Positions 16,181 through 25,138 of a stretch of 49,841 nt of DNA are shown here, one piece after another. Under the pieces are notes generated by a model. The model did no database searches. It was not told the origin of the DNA and saw nothing but the letters and a program-made list of their open reading frames with translations. The position numbers and the translations under genes were made by a program. How positions within the stretch are numbered: the first letter of the stretch is position 1; each line of letters begins with the position of its first letter. This DNA is from Bradyrhizobium sp. LHD-71 (GTDB lineage: Bacteria > Pseudomonadota > Alphaproteobacteria > Rhizobiales > Xanthobacteraceae), in the NCBI RefSeq assembly GCF_031157255.1, contig NZ_JAVIFX010000042.1, positions 1 to 49,841 on the forward strand, read 5' to 3'.

Positions 16181-17416
16181 ATGCGCACCCTTATCAAGAA
16201 CGCGACGCTCATCGACTGTGTCCAGCCGACGGCGACGGAGGGAACGACGGTCCTGATTGAAGATGGCCGAATCCGCGAAATTCGCCCCAATGGCGCCCAA
16301 ATCCAGGTCAGCGACGCCACAGAGATCGACCTGCGCGGCGCATATCTGATGCCAGGATTATGGGACGTACACATCCACCCGGATTATCTTTCCTTACAGG
16401 AGATGCCGCTAGCCGACCAGGTCACGTTGTTCGGCCACAGGATGATGGCCGCCCTGACCGAATCTGGAATCGTCGGACTGCGGTGCGCGGGTGCGCACAA
16501 TCACATGGACGTCGCCTGGAAGCGCGCCTTCGACTCAAGGCAGTATATCGGCCCTCGCCTGTTCGCTGCCGGCCATTTCCTGACGACAACCGGCGGCCAT
16601 TTCTTGACGTCCGGGCACGCGCTCGAGTGCGATGGTCCCTATGGCTTCGTCAAGGCCATCCGCGAGGAAATCAAGAGCGGCGTCGATCACATCAAGCTCA
16701 ATCTGTCCGGAGGCATCCTGGGTCCTGCCTGGGACCGCCATCAAAATTCATTTCTGCTGCCCGATGAACTCAAGGCAGCGTTCGAGATCTGCCACCTGCG
16801 CGAATTCAAGGTGATGGCGCATGCAACAAATCCCGACGCCGTGAAACACGCCATTCGGCTAGGGGCGCACAGCGTCGAACATGGCTACATCATGGACGAC
16901 GAATGCATCGAGCTCTTTCTGAAGCACGATACATGGTATGTTCCAACGCTTTCGATCAGCCATCTCACGCCCAAGCAAGCAACGAACAAGTGGGAGCAAC
17001 TCTGGGCAAAGCATCGCAACTATTCGCACGCATTGTGCTGCCGCGCCGAGGCAGCATCCGATGTACATCGCTATTGGTTCGAAAAGGCGCTCAAGGCCGG
17101 CGTCAAGATGGCGGTCGGTTCCGATATTCGGCCGCTCAAGGATGCGGCATTGCTTGAGCTCGGGCTGTGGGTTCGAGATGGAGCCACGCCGTGGCAGGCC
17201 CTCGTTGCCGCCACCCGCAATGGTGCCGCTGTCTGTGGAATGGGAAGCGAACTCGGCACGATCGAAGCCGGCAAGCTGGCGGATTTGATCGTGGTCGAAG
17301 GCAATCCGCTCGAACGAATTGACAATGTGCGGCGCCTTCAGTTGGTCCTGAAGGAGGGCGTAGTTGTATCTGACAAGCGGAAGGTGATGGATAACGCAGC
17401 TGAATTCTCGCGCTAG
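16181..17416 (+). CDS. Amidohydrolase family protein (imidazolonepropionase-like)
   Basis: A 411-residue metal-dependent hydrolase of the amidohydrolase superfamily. The binuclear site is intact: His64-x-His66 (DVHIHPD), a probable carboxylated Lys172 (HIKLNLSGG), His214 (MAHATN), His234 (VEHGY) and Asp315 (VGSDI). The flanking beta domain appears as ATLIDC near the N-terminus and GKLADLIVVEGNPL at the end. Close relatives act as prolidases, organophosphate hydrolases or cyclic amidases; the exact substrate is unknown. No signal peptide. GGGGG lies upstream of the ATG. Its stop overlaps the convergent tctA by four bases. Confidence 0.88.
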   Translation: MRTLIKNATLIDCVQPTATEGTTVLIEDGRIREIRPNGAQIQVSDATEIDLRGAYLMPGLWDVHIHPDYLSLQEMPLADQVTLFGHRMMAALTESGIVGLRCAGAHNHMDVAWKRAFDSRQYIGPRLFAAGHFLTTTGGHFLTSGHALECDGPYGFVKAIREEIKSGVDHIKLNLSGGILGPAWDRHQNSFLLPDELKAAFEICHLREFKVMAHATNPDAVKHAIRLGAHSVEHGYIMDDECIELFLKHDTWYVPTLSISHLTPKQATNKWEQLWAKHRNYSHALCCRAEAASDVHRYWFEKALKAGVKMAVGSDIRPLKDAALLELGLWVRDGATPWQALVAATRNGAAVCGMGSELGTIEAGKLADLIVVEGNPLERIDNVRRLQLVLKEGVVVSDKRKVMDNAAEFSR

Positions 17417-18918
17417 CTCGATCCTTCGAAGACACGATCACGGCCACGGCGAATACCTGGAAGCGCAACGATCACGATCAGCGTCAGGGCCGCCAACAAC
17501 AGGCCTGCGCTGATCGGTCGCTCGACAAAGACGGAGAGACTCCCGCGCGACAGGTGCATGGCTCGTCGAAAATTCTCCTCAAGCAAGGGCCCGACCACAA
17601 AAGCAAGCAGCAGCGGCGCCGGTTCACAGTCCAACTTGAGAAAGAGGTACCCAAGCAGCCCAAGAACCATGAGCACAAATACATCGAAGGTGTTGTTGCC
17701 CACGGTGTAGGTGCCGATGCACGCGAAGACAATGACAGCGGGATAGAGCAGCCGATAGGGAACCTTGAGCAGCATCACCCAGATTCGGATCAACGGCAGA
17801 TTGATAATCACCAGCATTACGTTGCCGACGAACATGCTGGCGACCAACCCCCAGAACAGCTCGGGCCTGGTCGTGATGACCTGCGGACCGGGCTGAATGC
17901 CCTGCATCATCATCGCGCCCGCCATGAGGGCGATGACCGCGTTGCCGGGGATGCCGAGGCTTAGAAGCGGAATGAAGGACGTTTGGGCAGCGGCATTGTT
18001 AGCGCTTTCCGGCGCCGCGACGCCTTCCACCGCACCCGCACCGAACCTTTCCGGTGCGGCAGATATCCGTTTTTCCAATGCGTAGGCGACGAACGATCCG
18101 AGGTAGGCACCCCCGCCGGGGAGGATACCTAGGCTTGAGCCGATCGCCGTTCCACGCATCGCTGCCGGCCAGGAGCGGCGGAAATCCTCCGCAGACGGCC
18201 ACAAGCGCTTCACCGTGACCATGCCGGCGCCGCGTGCTTCCGGATCCTCCAGGCTCTTGATCACTTCAGACATGGCGAACACGCCCATCGCCAAAGGAAT
18301 AAAGCCTATGCCATCCATGAGTGCCGGAACGCCAAACGTGAAGCGTGGAATGCCACTGTTAACATCGGTGCCGATACTGCCAACCAGCAGCCCAAGAACG
18401 ATCATGGCGAGCGCCTTGTCGATTGGTCCCTGAGCAATCACAACTGCGGCAACCAGGCCCAGTACCATCAGCGCGCAATACTCTGGCGGGCCGAAAAGCA
18501 AAGCCAGCTCGATCAGGAGCGGTGAAAGAATCGCAAGAATCAGCGTCGCAACGCAGCCGGCAAAAAGCGATGCCAGCGCTGCGACGGCGAGAGCAGCGCC
18601 GGCGCGACCCTGGCGCGCCATTTCGTACCCATCGATGCACGTGACGATCGACGAATTCTCACCTGGCAGCCGGACCAGAATGGCCGTCGTCGAGCCACCA
18701 TACTGTGCGCCGTAGTAGATGCCAGACAACATGATGAGCCCGGCGAGTGGCGACAAGAAGTAGGTGATCGGCAACAGGATTGCGATGGCAACAAGCGGAC
18801 CTACTCCTGGAAGCACTCCGATCAACGTTCCGATCAGAGTGCCCAAGAAACAGAACAGCAGATTCTGTGGGACGAGAACTTGATCGAACCCCATCCAGAG
18901 TTGGCTGAGAGTGTCCAT
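17413..18918 (-). CDS. tctA: TctA, large permease subunit of a tripartite tricarboxylate transporter
   Basis: A 501-residue inner-membrane protein with about twelve hydrophobic segments and the two family signatures: GVLPGVGPLVAIAILLPITY and, in the second half, GILPGGGAYLGSFVAYALEK; YGAQYGGSTTAILVRLPGE is also diagnostic. It is the channel that takes solute from TctC using an ion gradient. I start it at 18918, the Met that begins the first hydrophobic region; an ORF to 19035 overlaps tctB. Last gene of a six-gene leftward operon. The likely cargo is a carboxylate processed by the upstream M24, cupin and SDR proteins. Confidence 0.93.
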   Translation of the reverse strand: MDTLSQLWMGFDQVLVPQNLLFCFLGTLIGTLIGVLPGVGPLVAIAILLPITYFLSPLAGLIMLSGIYYGAQYGGSTTAILVRLPGENSSIVTCIDGYEMARQGRAGAALAVAALASLFAGCVATLILAILSPLLIELALLFGPPEYCALMVLGLVAAVVIAQGPIDKALAMIVLGLLVGSIGTDVNSGIPRFTFGVPALMDGIGFIPLAMGVFAMSEVIKSLEDPEARGAGMVTVKRLWPSAEDFRRSWPAAMRGTAIGSSLGILPGGGAYLGSFVAYALEKRISAAPERFGAGAVEGVAAPESANNAAAQTSFIPLLSLGIPGNAVIALMAGAMMMQGIQPGPQVITTRPELFWGLVASMFVGNVMLVIINLPLIRIWVMLLKVPYRLLYPAVIVFACIGTYTVGNNTFDVFVLMVLGLLGYLFLKLDCEPAPLLLAFVVGPLLEENFRRAMHLSRGSLSVFVERPISAGLLLAALTLIVIVALPGIRRGRDRVFEGSS

Positions 18919-18932
18919 CGACGAGTGCCTGT

Positions 18933-19376
18933 TCAGGGCCAAAGCTTGATCGGGAGTCTGAGCAGCATCACGAACAGCAGCGAAGAGAAAATTGCGAGGC
19001 CTGCAGCAAGGCTGACGGCTTCGAGACGCCGCCATGCCGGTGACGCTCCGGCAGCGGTCAACGCGGCAAGAAACACCGACAGAAAAAGCCCGGTCCGCTC
19101 CACTGTCAGGCCAAACATCAGAGCAGAGGCCAGCACGAAGGAGACAGGCCTTGCATGCCAGCCGGTCAGGGGCGCTGAGCCATTGAGCGCGCCTCGGGCC
19201 AGCACGATAAGCCCCAGCCCAGTCAGCACGATGGAGAGCGCTAGCGGCGTGTAACCTGCGCCCATTCGAATCCTGTCACCGATCGGAAGACCAAGTGACA
19301 AGGCTCCGCTCAAGAGACCTGCTGCGAGAAACAGCAGGCCGGACAAGGCGTCCTTCGATCGCAGCGCCTTCATCAT
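18933..19376 (-). CDS. tctB: TctB, small membrane subunit of a TTT transporter
   Basis: A 147-residue membrane protein with four hydrophobic segments (about 9-31, 41-63, 75-112, 122-143). Sequence conservation in TctB proteins is low, but size, topology and position between tctC and tctA identify it. Start ATG at 19374-19376 overlaps the tctC stop by one base (TAATG), and 14 bp separate it from tctA. Confidence 0.88.
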   Translation of the reverse strand: MMKALRSKDALSGLLFLAAGLLSGALSLGLPIGDRIRMGAGYTPLALSIVLTGLGLIVLARGALNGSAPLTGWHARPVSFVLASALMFGLTVERTGLFLSVFLAALTAAGASPAWRRLEAVSLAAGLAIFSSLLFVMLLRLPIKLWP

Positions 19377-20338
19377 TACTGTGGCTCAAAGCCTGCGCCG
19401 CGCAGCAACCTCTTGCCCTGCTCCGACTCCTGCTTGACGAACTTCTGAAAGTCAGCCTCCTTCATGAACGTGGTGGTCAGGCCGAGGCTCTCAAACCGGC
19501 TGATGAGGTCCGGGGAAGCAGCCGTCTTCTCGATCGCGGTTGCGAGGTGCCGCACGATATCATCCGGAAGTCCCGGTGGGCCCCAAACCCCATACCAGGA
19601 GGAAATGACCAGATCCGGTATGCCGGCCTCTGCCGTTGCCGGTATTTCCGGCGCAAGCTTGCTGCGCTGCTTGCTTGTCACGGCATAAGCACGGACACGA
19701 CCAGCCTTCACCTGCGGCAACAGAACGGTCATGCCCTCGACCATGAGCTGTACGTTACCGGAAATGACGTCGGTCAGGCCGAGACCGGTGCCGCGGTAAG
19801 GTATCTGCTCCACCTTTGCGCCGAGGTGATGCAGGAATGCGAGGGTGCCAAGGTGACCCGCGGCGCCGGGTGAAGAAATGGCCACATTGAACTGATCGGG
19901 CGCATCCTTGATCTTGGCAGAAAGCTCGCTGAGGCTCGTCGCCGCAACCTTGGGGGTCGATATAACGAGAAGCGGAACGTCGCCGATCTGCGCAATCGGC
20001 GAGAAGTCCGTAATGGGGTCGTAAGGCACGGACTTCATGACCTGCGGTCCCATGATGAAGACGCTGGCATTGAACATCAGCGTGTAGCCGTCCGCAGCCG
20101 CGCGCCGCACCGAATCGCTGCCGACGATGCCATTGCCGCCCGGCAGGTGGGTGACGACCACGGGCACTCCGAGCACCTCGCCTAGCTTTTCACCGACAAT
20201 GCGTCCTACTGCGTCGACACCCCCACCGGGCGGATAGGGGATCACCCACCTGATCGGCTTGTTTGGATAAGGCTGCGCATGCGCTGCGCCGACCAGCACG
20301 AGTGAAAGGATCGCCGCAATCAGGATACGTAAGGTCAT
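19376..20338 (-). CDS. tctC: TctC/Bug periplasmic receptor of the TTT transporter
   Basis: A 320-residue receptor with a Sec signal (MTLRILIAAILSLVLVGAAHA, likely cleaved before QPYP). Family landmarks: YPNKPIRWVIPYPPGGGVDA, GGNGIVGSDSV, DGYTLMFN, PYDPITDFSPIAQIG, SSPGAAGHLGT and SSWYGVWGPPG. I chose the Met at 20338 since the signal peptide begins there; the ORF runs 11 codons further. It is directly coupled to tctB, so unlike the other two Bug proteins in the window this one has its membrane partners. Confidence 0.92.
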   Translation of the reverse strand: MTLRILIAAILSLVLVGAAHAQPYPNKPIRWVIPYPPGGGVDAVGRIVGEKLGEVLGVPVVVTHLPGGNGIVGSDSVRRAAADGYTLMFNASVFIMGPQVMKSVPYDPITDFSPIAQIGDVPLLVISTPKVAATSLSELSAKIKDAPDQFNVAISSPGAAGHLGTLAFLHHLGAKVEQIPYRGTGLGLTDVISGNVQLMVEGMTVLLPQVKAGRVRAYAVTSKQRSKLAPEIPATAEAGIPDLVISSWYGVWGPPGLPDDIVRHLATAIEKTAASPDLISRFESLGLTTTFMKEADFQKFVKQESEQGKRLLRGAGFEPQ

Positions 20339-20412
20339 GGGTCGCTCCGTATCGACAGTTGAACCGCACAAGCGAGCGGCACGGAATCAATGACTGACGA
20401 GATTCATTCCCG

Positions 20413-20787
20413 TTACGTGTCGACGTAGACTCTGTCTTCATTGATCAAGTCGAACCGAGGCGCAAAGGTCGCAGCAAGGATGCATGGCGTTCGCGCGCAT
20501 AGGGTCGCGTGGACCACGCCGGCGGGGACGCTGACGACATCGTTCGCCCTGACCTCGCGGATCTCGTCGCCAATTCGAAACGTTGCTTCGCCAGCTAGGA
20601 AAACGATGATCTCGTCATGCTCGCGATGATAATGCGGCCGCAGCCCGCCGCCGGGACGAATGAACGCAATGGCAGTGCTGGATCGTTCAGAGTGGTGGAC
20701 GTGCGTAACCGTAACGAATTCGTCCTGAACGCTAGGCTGTCGGCTCCTTGCCGACAGAGCGGCGACAATCAATGAGTCATAGTCCAT
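20413..20787 (-). CDS. Cupin domain protein
   Basis: A 124-residue single-domain cupin. Motif 1 is seen as GLRPHYHREHDEIIVFLAG, with the His-x-His and Glu metal ligands, and motif 2 as PAGVVHATL. Members range from small dioxygenases and isomerases to storage or sensor proteins. The start at 20787 follows AGGAGAAAGG. It lies between the M24 protein (28 bp) and tctC (74 bp) in one operon, so an enzymatic or binding role with the imported solute is likely. Exact function unknown. Confidence 0.82.
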   Translation of the reverse strand: MDYDSLIVAALSARSRQPSVQDEFVTVTHVHHSERSSTAIAFIRPGGGLRPHYHREHDEIIVFLAGEATFRIGDEIREVRANDVVSVPAGVVHATLCARTPCILAATFAPRFDLINEDRVYVDT

Positions 20788-20815
20788 GCCGGCATTCCTT
20801 TCTCCTGGCATCCGG

Positions 20816-22006
20816 TCAATTGATGACACAGTCCGCGAGCGATTTCGGAGCAGACGTAATCACCGATGGCTTGCTCTTTGCGACCACCACATCGCCAATG
20901 CGAAACCCGCCCAGACCTTTCACGTAGAGTCCCGGCTCAAGCGAGAAGACTTCGTTCTCTTCGATGCTGCGCGGGTTGACCGGAACATCTTCCGGATACT
21001 CGTGCGTGGAGATGCCGATGCCGTGGCCGGCGCGATGAACAAGGTAATCATAGTGCCCGGCCTTGAGGGCAGCCGCATGCACCACCTCATCGATCTTTGA
21101 AACGCGATTTGTTGCGTAGGCCTGACTGATGGCGCTTTCGTTGAGCTCCAGCGCAGTCTGGAACAGCGCCTTTTGCTCAAGGTTGGGCTTGCCGCAAAAA
21201 TAAGTGCGATGAACCTCCACGCTGTAGCCGTTCATGCGCGGAACAATCACCGAAACGATCGGCGCATTGGCATCGACGGTCGCCCCGGTCGGCGCGCCGT
21301 CGCCATCTGTTGAAGACGACGCCGGCCCCGACAACGTCAGCAGTTTCAGCACTTGAAAATTCGATCCCGGATAGCGCCGGCCCGCTTCCGCCATCACGAG
21401 CGCCGTCACATGCGCGCTCAGTTCCTGCAAACCACGGCCGGGCTTAAGATTGTCTCGGACCTTGTTCATGGCCCAGTCGCCGAGCGTCGCCGCAGCTTGC
21501 AGGACGGCGATCTCTTCCGGATGTTTTGTCCAGCGTAATTTCTTCAACTCCGCCGATACGCCGATGAGAGAAATCCGCGGCAACAGCACTTGCAGCTCTG
21601 CCAAGTGTGGCGTTTTGCTGTCGTATCCGATCGGACCGGCGTCGAGGCCCGCCGCCTCCAACTTTTCCTGCAACATGCGGGTGAACTGCCCCTGCGTATA
21701 GGTGCGATCCTGCATGCGCGGCACTTCGCTGTAAAAACTCAGATTCGAGATCCATGAGATCTGGCGTTCGACTTGCATCAAGACGCCATTCTCAGAAACC
21801 ATATTGATCAGCGCGAATGGCTCTCCGTCCGCCGGGATCACGAGCGCAAAGGGACGCTCCCAGTAGTGCAATGACAGCTGGATGTTGGTGAAGAACTGAA
21901 AATTCTCGTTTCCGGAAATAACAATAGCGCGCAAGCCGTGCTTTTGCATCAATTGCTTGAACTGAGCGACGCGCGACTTTCGAATGCCCTGCATCTCAAA
22001 TGACAT
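20816..22006 (-). CDS. M24 family (creatinase/Xaa-Pro peptidase-like) protein with degenerate metal site
   Basis: A 396-residue protein with the creatinase N-terminal domain (about 10-150) and the pita-bread M24 domain (165-390). Family marks include ELKKLRWTKHPEEIAVL, the HRAGHGIGISTHEYPED segment (His328) and FSLEPGLYV (Glu357). Three of the five usual metal ligands are changed: the first Asp position reads Val253/Ile254, the second Asp is Glu264 in VEVHRTY, and the last Glu is Gly371 (FRIGDVV, normally RIED). This resembles creatinase, which uses the fold without metal. A non-peptidase C-N hydrolase is therefore likelier than an aminopeptidase. Start at 22006 follows GAGG; 23 bp from the SDR gene. 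Confidence 0.85.
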   Translation of the reverse strand: MSFEMQGIRKSRVAQFKQLMQKHGLRAIVISGNENFQFFTNIQLSLHYWERPFALVIPADGEPFALINMVSENGVLMQVERQISWISNLSFYSEVPRMQDRTYTQGQFTRMLQEKLEAAGLDAGPIGYDSKTPHLAELQVLLPRISLIGVSAELKKLRWTKHPEEIAVLQAAATLGDWAMNKVRDNLKPGRGLQELSAHVTALVMAEAGRRYPGSNFQVLKLLTLSGPASSSTDGDGAPTGATVDANAPIVSVIVPRMNGYSVEVHRTYFCGKPNLEQKALFQTALELNESAISQAYATNRVSKIDEVVHAAALKAGHYDYLVHRAGHGIGISTHEYPEDVPVNPRSIEENEVFSLEPGLYVKGLGGFRIGDVVVAKSKPSVITSAPKSLADCVIN

Positions 22007-22029
22007 GGTATCCTCGCTTCTCCAGATCG

Positions 22030-22800
22030 TCACAAGGTGATGCCGCCATCGATGTGAAGCACCTGGCCAGTGATGTATCCGGCATCTGGCGAGAGCAGGA
22101 ATGCGATCGCGGCGGCGACTTCCTCCGGCCGTCCGAAGCGGCCGAGTGGAATCCGGCTGGTGCTCCGGGCCCGGTGCGCTTCGCTCAACGTCGTGTGCTG
22201 ACCGGGATCCTTCCGGATATAGCCGGGCGACACGCAATTGACGGTAATGCTCTTGCTCGCGACATGGGCAGCTAACGATTTCGTCAAGCCGACCAGCGCC
22301 GATTTGGAAGCCGCCGTTGCCGGGAAGCCCTCATCATCCAGTCGGAAGACGTCGGTCAGAAAGGAGCTCGTCGTGACTATCCTCGCCTTCGGCGCGCTTA
22401 CGAGATAGGGCAAGGCGACAGTAATGAGATTCAGGAACGCTTTGACCTGGGTTGAAATCGATTGTTCGAGGACGTCCGCAGTCAGCGCACCGAATTTGGT
22501 ACGGTCGGCATACGCAGCCAGGTGCACGACGCTATCGATGCGGCCAAACGCAGCGATCGCCTCTTCGGCTGCTCTGCGGCCCGCGCCCGGTTGCGAAAAG
22601 TCTTCGACCACGACATGGCAAACACCACCTTTCTCCGCAACTTTCGCAGCAACGCTTTCCGCATTTTCCCTGTTTGCGCCGGTGTGCACGACAAAGCCGC
22701 GACCCGGCCGCGCAAGCAACAGACACAACCGCGCGCCAATTCCTGACGCACCGCCCGTCACCAGCGTCACTTCTCCATCAAAGAAATTCGCGCTTGGCAT
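22030..22800 (-). CDS. Short-chain dehydrogenase/reductase family protein lacking the catalytic tyrosine
   Basis: A 256-residue SDR. The nucleotide-binding TGGASGIG (15-22) is perfect, the active-site Ser145/Ser146 (TTSSF) is present, and the C-terminus HIDGGITL is typical. The YxxxK motif, however, reads Thr162-x3-Lys166 (TAASK), so the catalytic Tyr is replaced, and the usual NNAG reads HLAA at about 93-96. The codon is clearly ACG in an intact frame. It may do altered chemistry or have lost reductase activity. Start at 22800 is the usual position before the first strand; the ORF runs 112 codons further into the divergent promoter. First gene of the six-gene operon. Confidence 0.88.
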   Translation of the reverse strand: MPSANFFDGEVTLVTGGASGIGARLCLLLARPGRGFVVHTGANRENAESVAAKVAEKGGVCHVVVEDFSQPGAGRRAAEEAIAAFGRIDSVVHLAAYADRTKFGALTADVLEQSISTQVKAFLNLITVALPYLVSAPKARIVTTSSFLTDVFRLDDEGFPATAASKSALVGLTKSLAAHVASKSITVNCVSPGYIRKDPGQHTTLSEAHRARSTSRIPLGRFGRPEEVAAAIAFLLSPDAGYITGQVLHIDGGITL

Positions 22801-22929
22801 TTCTGACCTGAGTTGCTGCGCCACATGGCATTCGCACTTGAACGCGTCGCAACGATTGTTTGCCCAGGATTCCCGGAAGGGCAATGCGTAAGCGCTCAAA
22901 CAATTCCGAAGTTCGCGCCTGGCACTATT

Positions 22930-22944
22930 GTTCGTCTCGCGAAC
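22930..22944. promoter_or_regulatory. Candidate IclR operator, GTTCGTCTCGCGAAC
   Basis: An inverted repeat GTTCG-N5-CGAAC between the divergent SDR operon (start 22800) and the IclR gene (start 23088). A matching left half GTTCGC lies 19 bp upstream at 22911-22916. The same palindrome type occurs twice beside the other IclR gene (41427-41461). GTTCG half-sites are known from PobR/PcaU-type regulators. The function is inferred. Confidence 0.6.
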
Positions 22945-23087
22945 ATCTGCACGATGCATCCGCGGGTCAGAAAACGTCCGTACACCACTCAGAAACGTTT
23001 CGGACGCAATTCTGGCCGCACGCTCTCGTGGCGTAACGACTTTACTGCGTCGCGTCGCGCGCAAGCTCCGGCCAAGGAGAGAGGCCA

Positions 23088-23879
23088 ATGCAATCGGAAC
23101 GCAAATCGACGCTGTCGTCTGAGTCACGTGCTGCAAACGTGAAGTCGTTCACCCGGGGCTTGCGCGTCATCAAAACCATGGCACAGAAGCAAACGCCTCT
23201 GACGATCACGGAAGTCGCCGATGGCACTGGCCTCACACGCGCCGGAGCGCGTCGCCTGCTGCTGACATTGCAGGAACTGGGCTATGCGAGGCTCGATGGA
23301 CGGCATTTCTCTCTTACACCTCGCATCATGGAGCTTGGTTGTTCGTACTCGCCCATGGCTTCGATCTGGGACATTACCGAGCGCTATCTACGTGAACTTG
23401 TCGACGACATCAACGAAACGGTGTCGGCGGGCATGTTGGACGACCTCGACGTCGTCTACGTGTTGCGCGAGCGCACGGTTCGGCCGCTGCATTTCGACCT
23501 GAAGACTGGATCACGACTTCCCGCGCATATCACCTCGATCGGACGCGTGCTGCTCGCAAATCTGCACCCGCGCCAGCTGGAGCGTTATTTTCAGCGGGCG
23601 GTGATCGAGCGGTACACGACAATGACGATTACGGAGCCCGGAAAGTTGCGTGCGGAGATCGAGACGGTACGCGAGCGGGGTTATGCACTCGTGATCGGGG
23701 AAGTTGATGAAGGCGTGTGTGGTGTTGCGGTGCCGTTACGCGAGCGAAGTGGTCGTGTCATCGCGGCAATTGGCACAGGCCTTGCCTCGGCGCGTGCAAG
23801 TGAACCGGAGATCAGGAACCGGATTCTGCCGCGCATGTTGGCAACGGTTGCCTCCATCAATCAACAGATATGTGCGTGA
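23088..23879 (+). CDS. IclR family transcriptional regulator (PcaU/PobR-like)
   Basis: A 263-residue regulator. N-terminal winged helix ([39 protein letters not shown]) and C-terminal effector domain with the subfamily segments [18 protein letters not shown] and [17 protein letters not shown] are clear. This branch often answers to aromatic or other small carboxylates. GAGAGG precedes the ATG. It faces the SDR-M24-cupin-TTT operon and lies upstream of the ABC/molybdoenzyme operon on its own strand, so it may control both. Candidate operator at 22930-22944. Confidence 0.92.
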   Translation: MQSERKSTLSSESRAANVKSFTRGLRVIKTMAQKQTPLTITEVADGTGLTRAGARRLLLTLQELGYARLDGRHFSLTPRIMELGCSYSPMASIWDITERYLRELVDDINETVSAGMLDDLDVVYVLRERTVRPLHFDLKTGSRLPAHITSIGRVLLANLHPRQLERYFQRAVIERYTTMTITEPGKLRAEIETVRERGYALVIGEVDEGVCGVAVPLRERSGRVIAAIGTGLASARASEPEIRNRILPRMLATVASINQQICA

Positions 23880-23980
23880 TCTGCCGACGGCTTGAGCTGC
23901 CGCCGCGTGGGCGCTCATCGTATGTTGGTCGGGGGCCGCGGTACGTCCATCGGAGGCCTCCGGTGAGTTGCGGAGCGGTA

Positions 23981-24002
23981 ACAATTCAGACACAATTGAG
24001 AC
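23981..24002. promoter_or_regulatory. Tandem 11-bp direct repeat upstream of the ABC operon
   Basis: ACAATTCAGAC (23981-23991) is followed at once by ACAATTGAGAC (23992-24002), one mismatch, with a period of one DNA turn. It sits 75 bp before the binding-protein start at 24077, a suitable place for an activator site. No regulator can be assigned. Confidence 0.35.
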
Positions 24003-24076
24003 AAGGGCGAGAGACACCGCAAACTTAGCGTCGGCACGGAAGCGATTGGATCCTGCGTCATTTCGGGGAGAAATGC

Positions 24077-25138
24077 ATGAGGCCCACCGGCGAAAGTCGC
24101 GCATTTGATCGCAGAAGATTCATTCAACTCGGCGGCATCTCCCTCGTTGCTGCGCCGACGATCCTTCGTGGCCCGGCGATTGCGCAAAGCGGTGAGCTGC
24201 GCGTCGCAAACTGGGGCGGCGATTGGAATGAACGCGTCGTACGCGCATTCGAGCAGCCCTACGTCATCAGTAAGGGCATTCAGGTCATTCACGAATTGTC
24301 AAATCCGCCGGAGCGCAAAGCCAAGTTGCTGGCCGAGCGCCGCATGCCGCGCGGCTCGATCGACATCGCGTGGCTGAGCGACGCCGACGCCTACGAAATG
24401 AATCAGGCCGGCGTACTCGATCCGATCGATCAGTCAAAAATTCCAAACTGGACATTGATCGACAAGAAACTGCAGGTGCCGCATCTGGTCACCTGGATCT
24501 ATGGCGGGATTGTCCTGATGTACAATCCTAACAAGATTCCAGAACCGACATCGTTCTCGGAACTTTGGAATCCAAAGTATGAAAACCGCGTCGGCCTCAA
24601 CGACGGCATCTATTTTCAGTACATCTATGCCGCGTCCCTGGCTCACGGCGGGTCGATGAACAATGTCGACAAGGCGTTCCCTGCCCTCCTCGAGATGAAG
24701 AAGTTCATCAAGCCCCGGCTCTACCCGACGCACCAGACACTGGCCGCCGCATTCAATTCCGAGGAGCTCTGGATTTCAGCGAACTATTCCTCGCGCATCA
24801 TCCAGTGGACCCGGGAAGGCGTGCCGGTGAAATGGGCCTATCCGAACGAAGGGGCTATCTTCACGTCGTTCGGCGCCGGCCTTCCAAAGAAGGGCCTCAA
24901 TCGCGAGGCGGCCTACTACTATCTCAACGCCATGCTGGAGCCGAAGGCGGTGGGAAAGATTGCCGAATTGACCTCCTATCCACCGTCCACCACCAACGCC
25001 GAAATGTCAGACGAACACCGCAAGGCGATCGCGTTTTCACCCGCGCAGCTCGAAAAGTTCAATTTCGTCGACTATGGTTATGCCGCCAAGAACGACAGCA
25101 AATGGGTCGAGTGGTGGAACAAGGAGTTCAAGGCGTGA
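24077..25138 (+). CDS. Polyamine-type (PotD-like) ABC transporter substrate-binding protein
   Basis: A 353-residue periplasmic binding protein of the spermidine/putrescine group. A twin-arginine signal is visible (DRRRFIQLGGISLV, cleavage near AIAQS). The mature part begins GELRVANWGGDWNERVV, a pattern seen in PotD/PotF-like proteins, and continues with IDIAWLSDADAYEMNQAGVL and VGLNDGIYFQYIYAASL. Such transporters often carry opines, amino acids or aromatic acids rather than polyamines, so the cargo is open. GGGGAG precedes the ATG. It overlaps the next gene by four bases (GTGA). Confidence 0.9.
   Translation: MRPTGESRAFDRRRFIQLGGISLVAAPTILRGPAIAQSGELRVANWGGDWNERVVRAFEQPYVISKGIQVIHELSNPPERKAKLLAERRMPRGSIDIAWLSDADAYEMNQAGVLDPIDQSKIPNWTLIDKKLQVPHLVTWIYGGIVLMYNPNKIPEPTSFSELWNPKYENRVGLNDGIYFQYIYAASLAHGGSMNNVDKAFPALLEMKKFIKPRLYPTHQTLAAAFNSEELWISANYSSRIIQWTREGVPVKWAYPNEGAIFTSFGAGLPKKGLNREAAYYYLNAMLEPKAVGKIAELTSYPPSTTNAEMSDEHRKAIAFSPAQLEKFNFVDYGYAAKNDSKWVEWWNKEFKA

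Noticed and set aside
20816-22006. Calling this gene an Xaa-Pro aminopeptidase (PepP)
   Set aside because: Three of five metal ligands are replaced, so the peptidase name is not supported.
22903-22917. Match of TCCGAAGTTCGC to the arm of repeat module B
   Set aside because: Only 12 bases match, with no palindrome partner and no CTAG ends; chance is sufficient. It also overlaps a candidate operator half-site.
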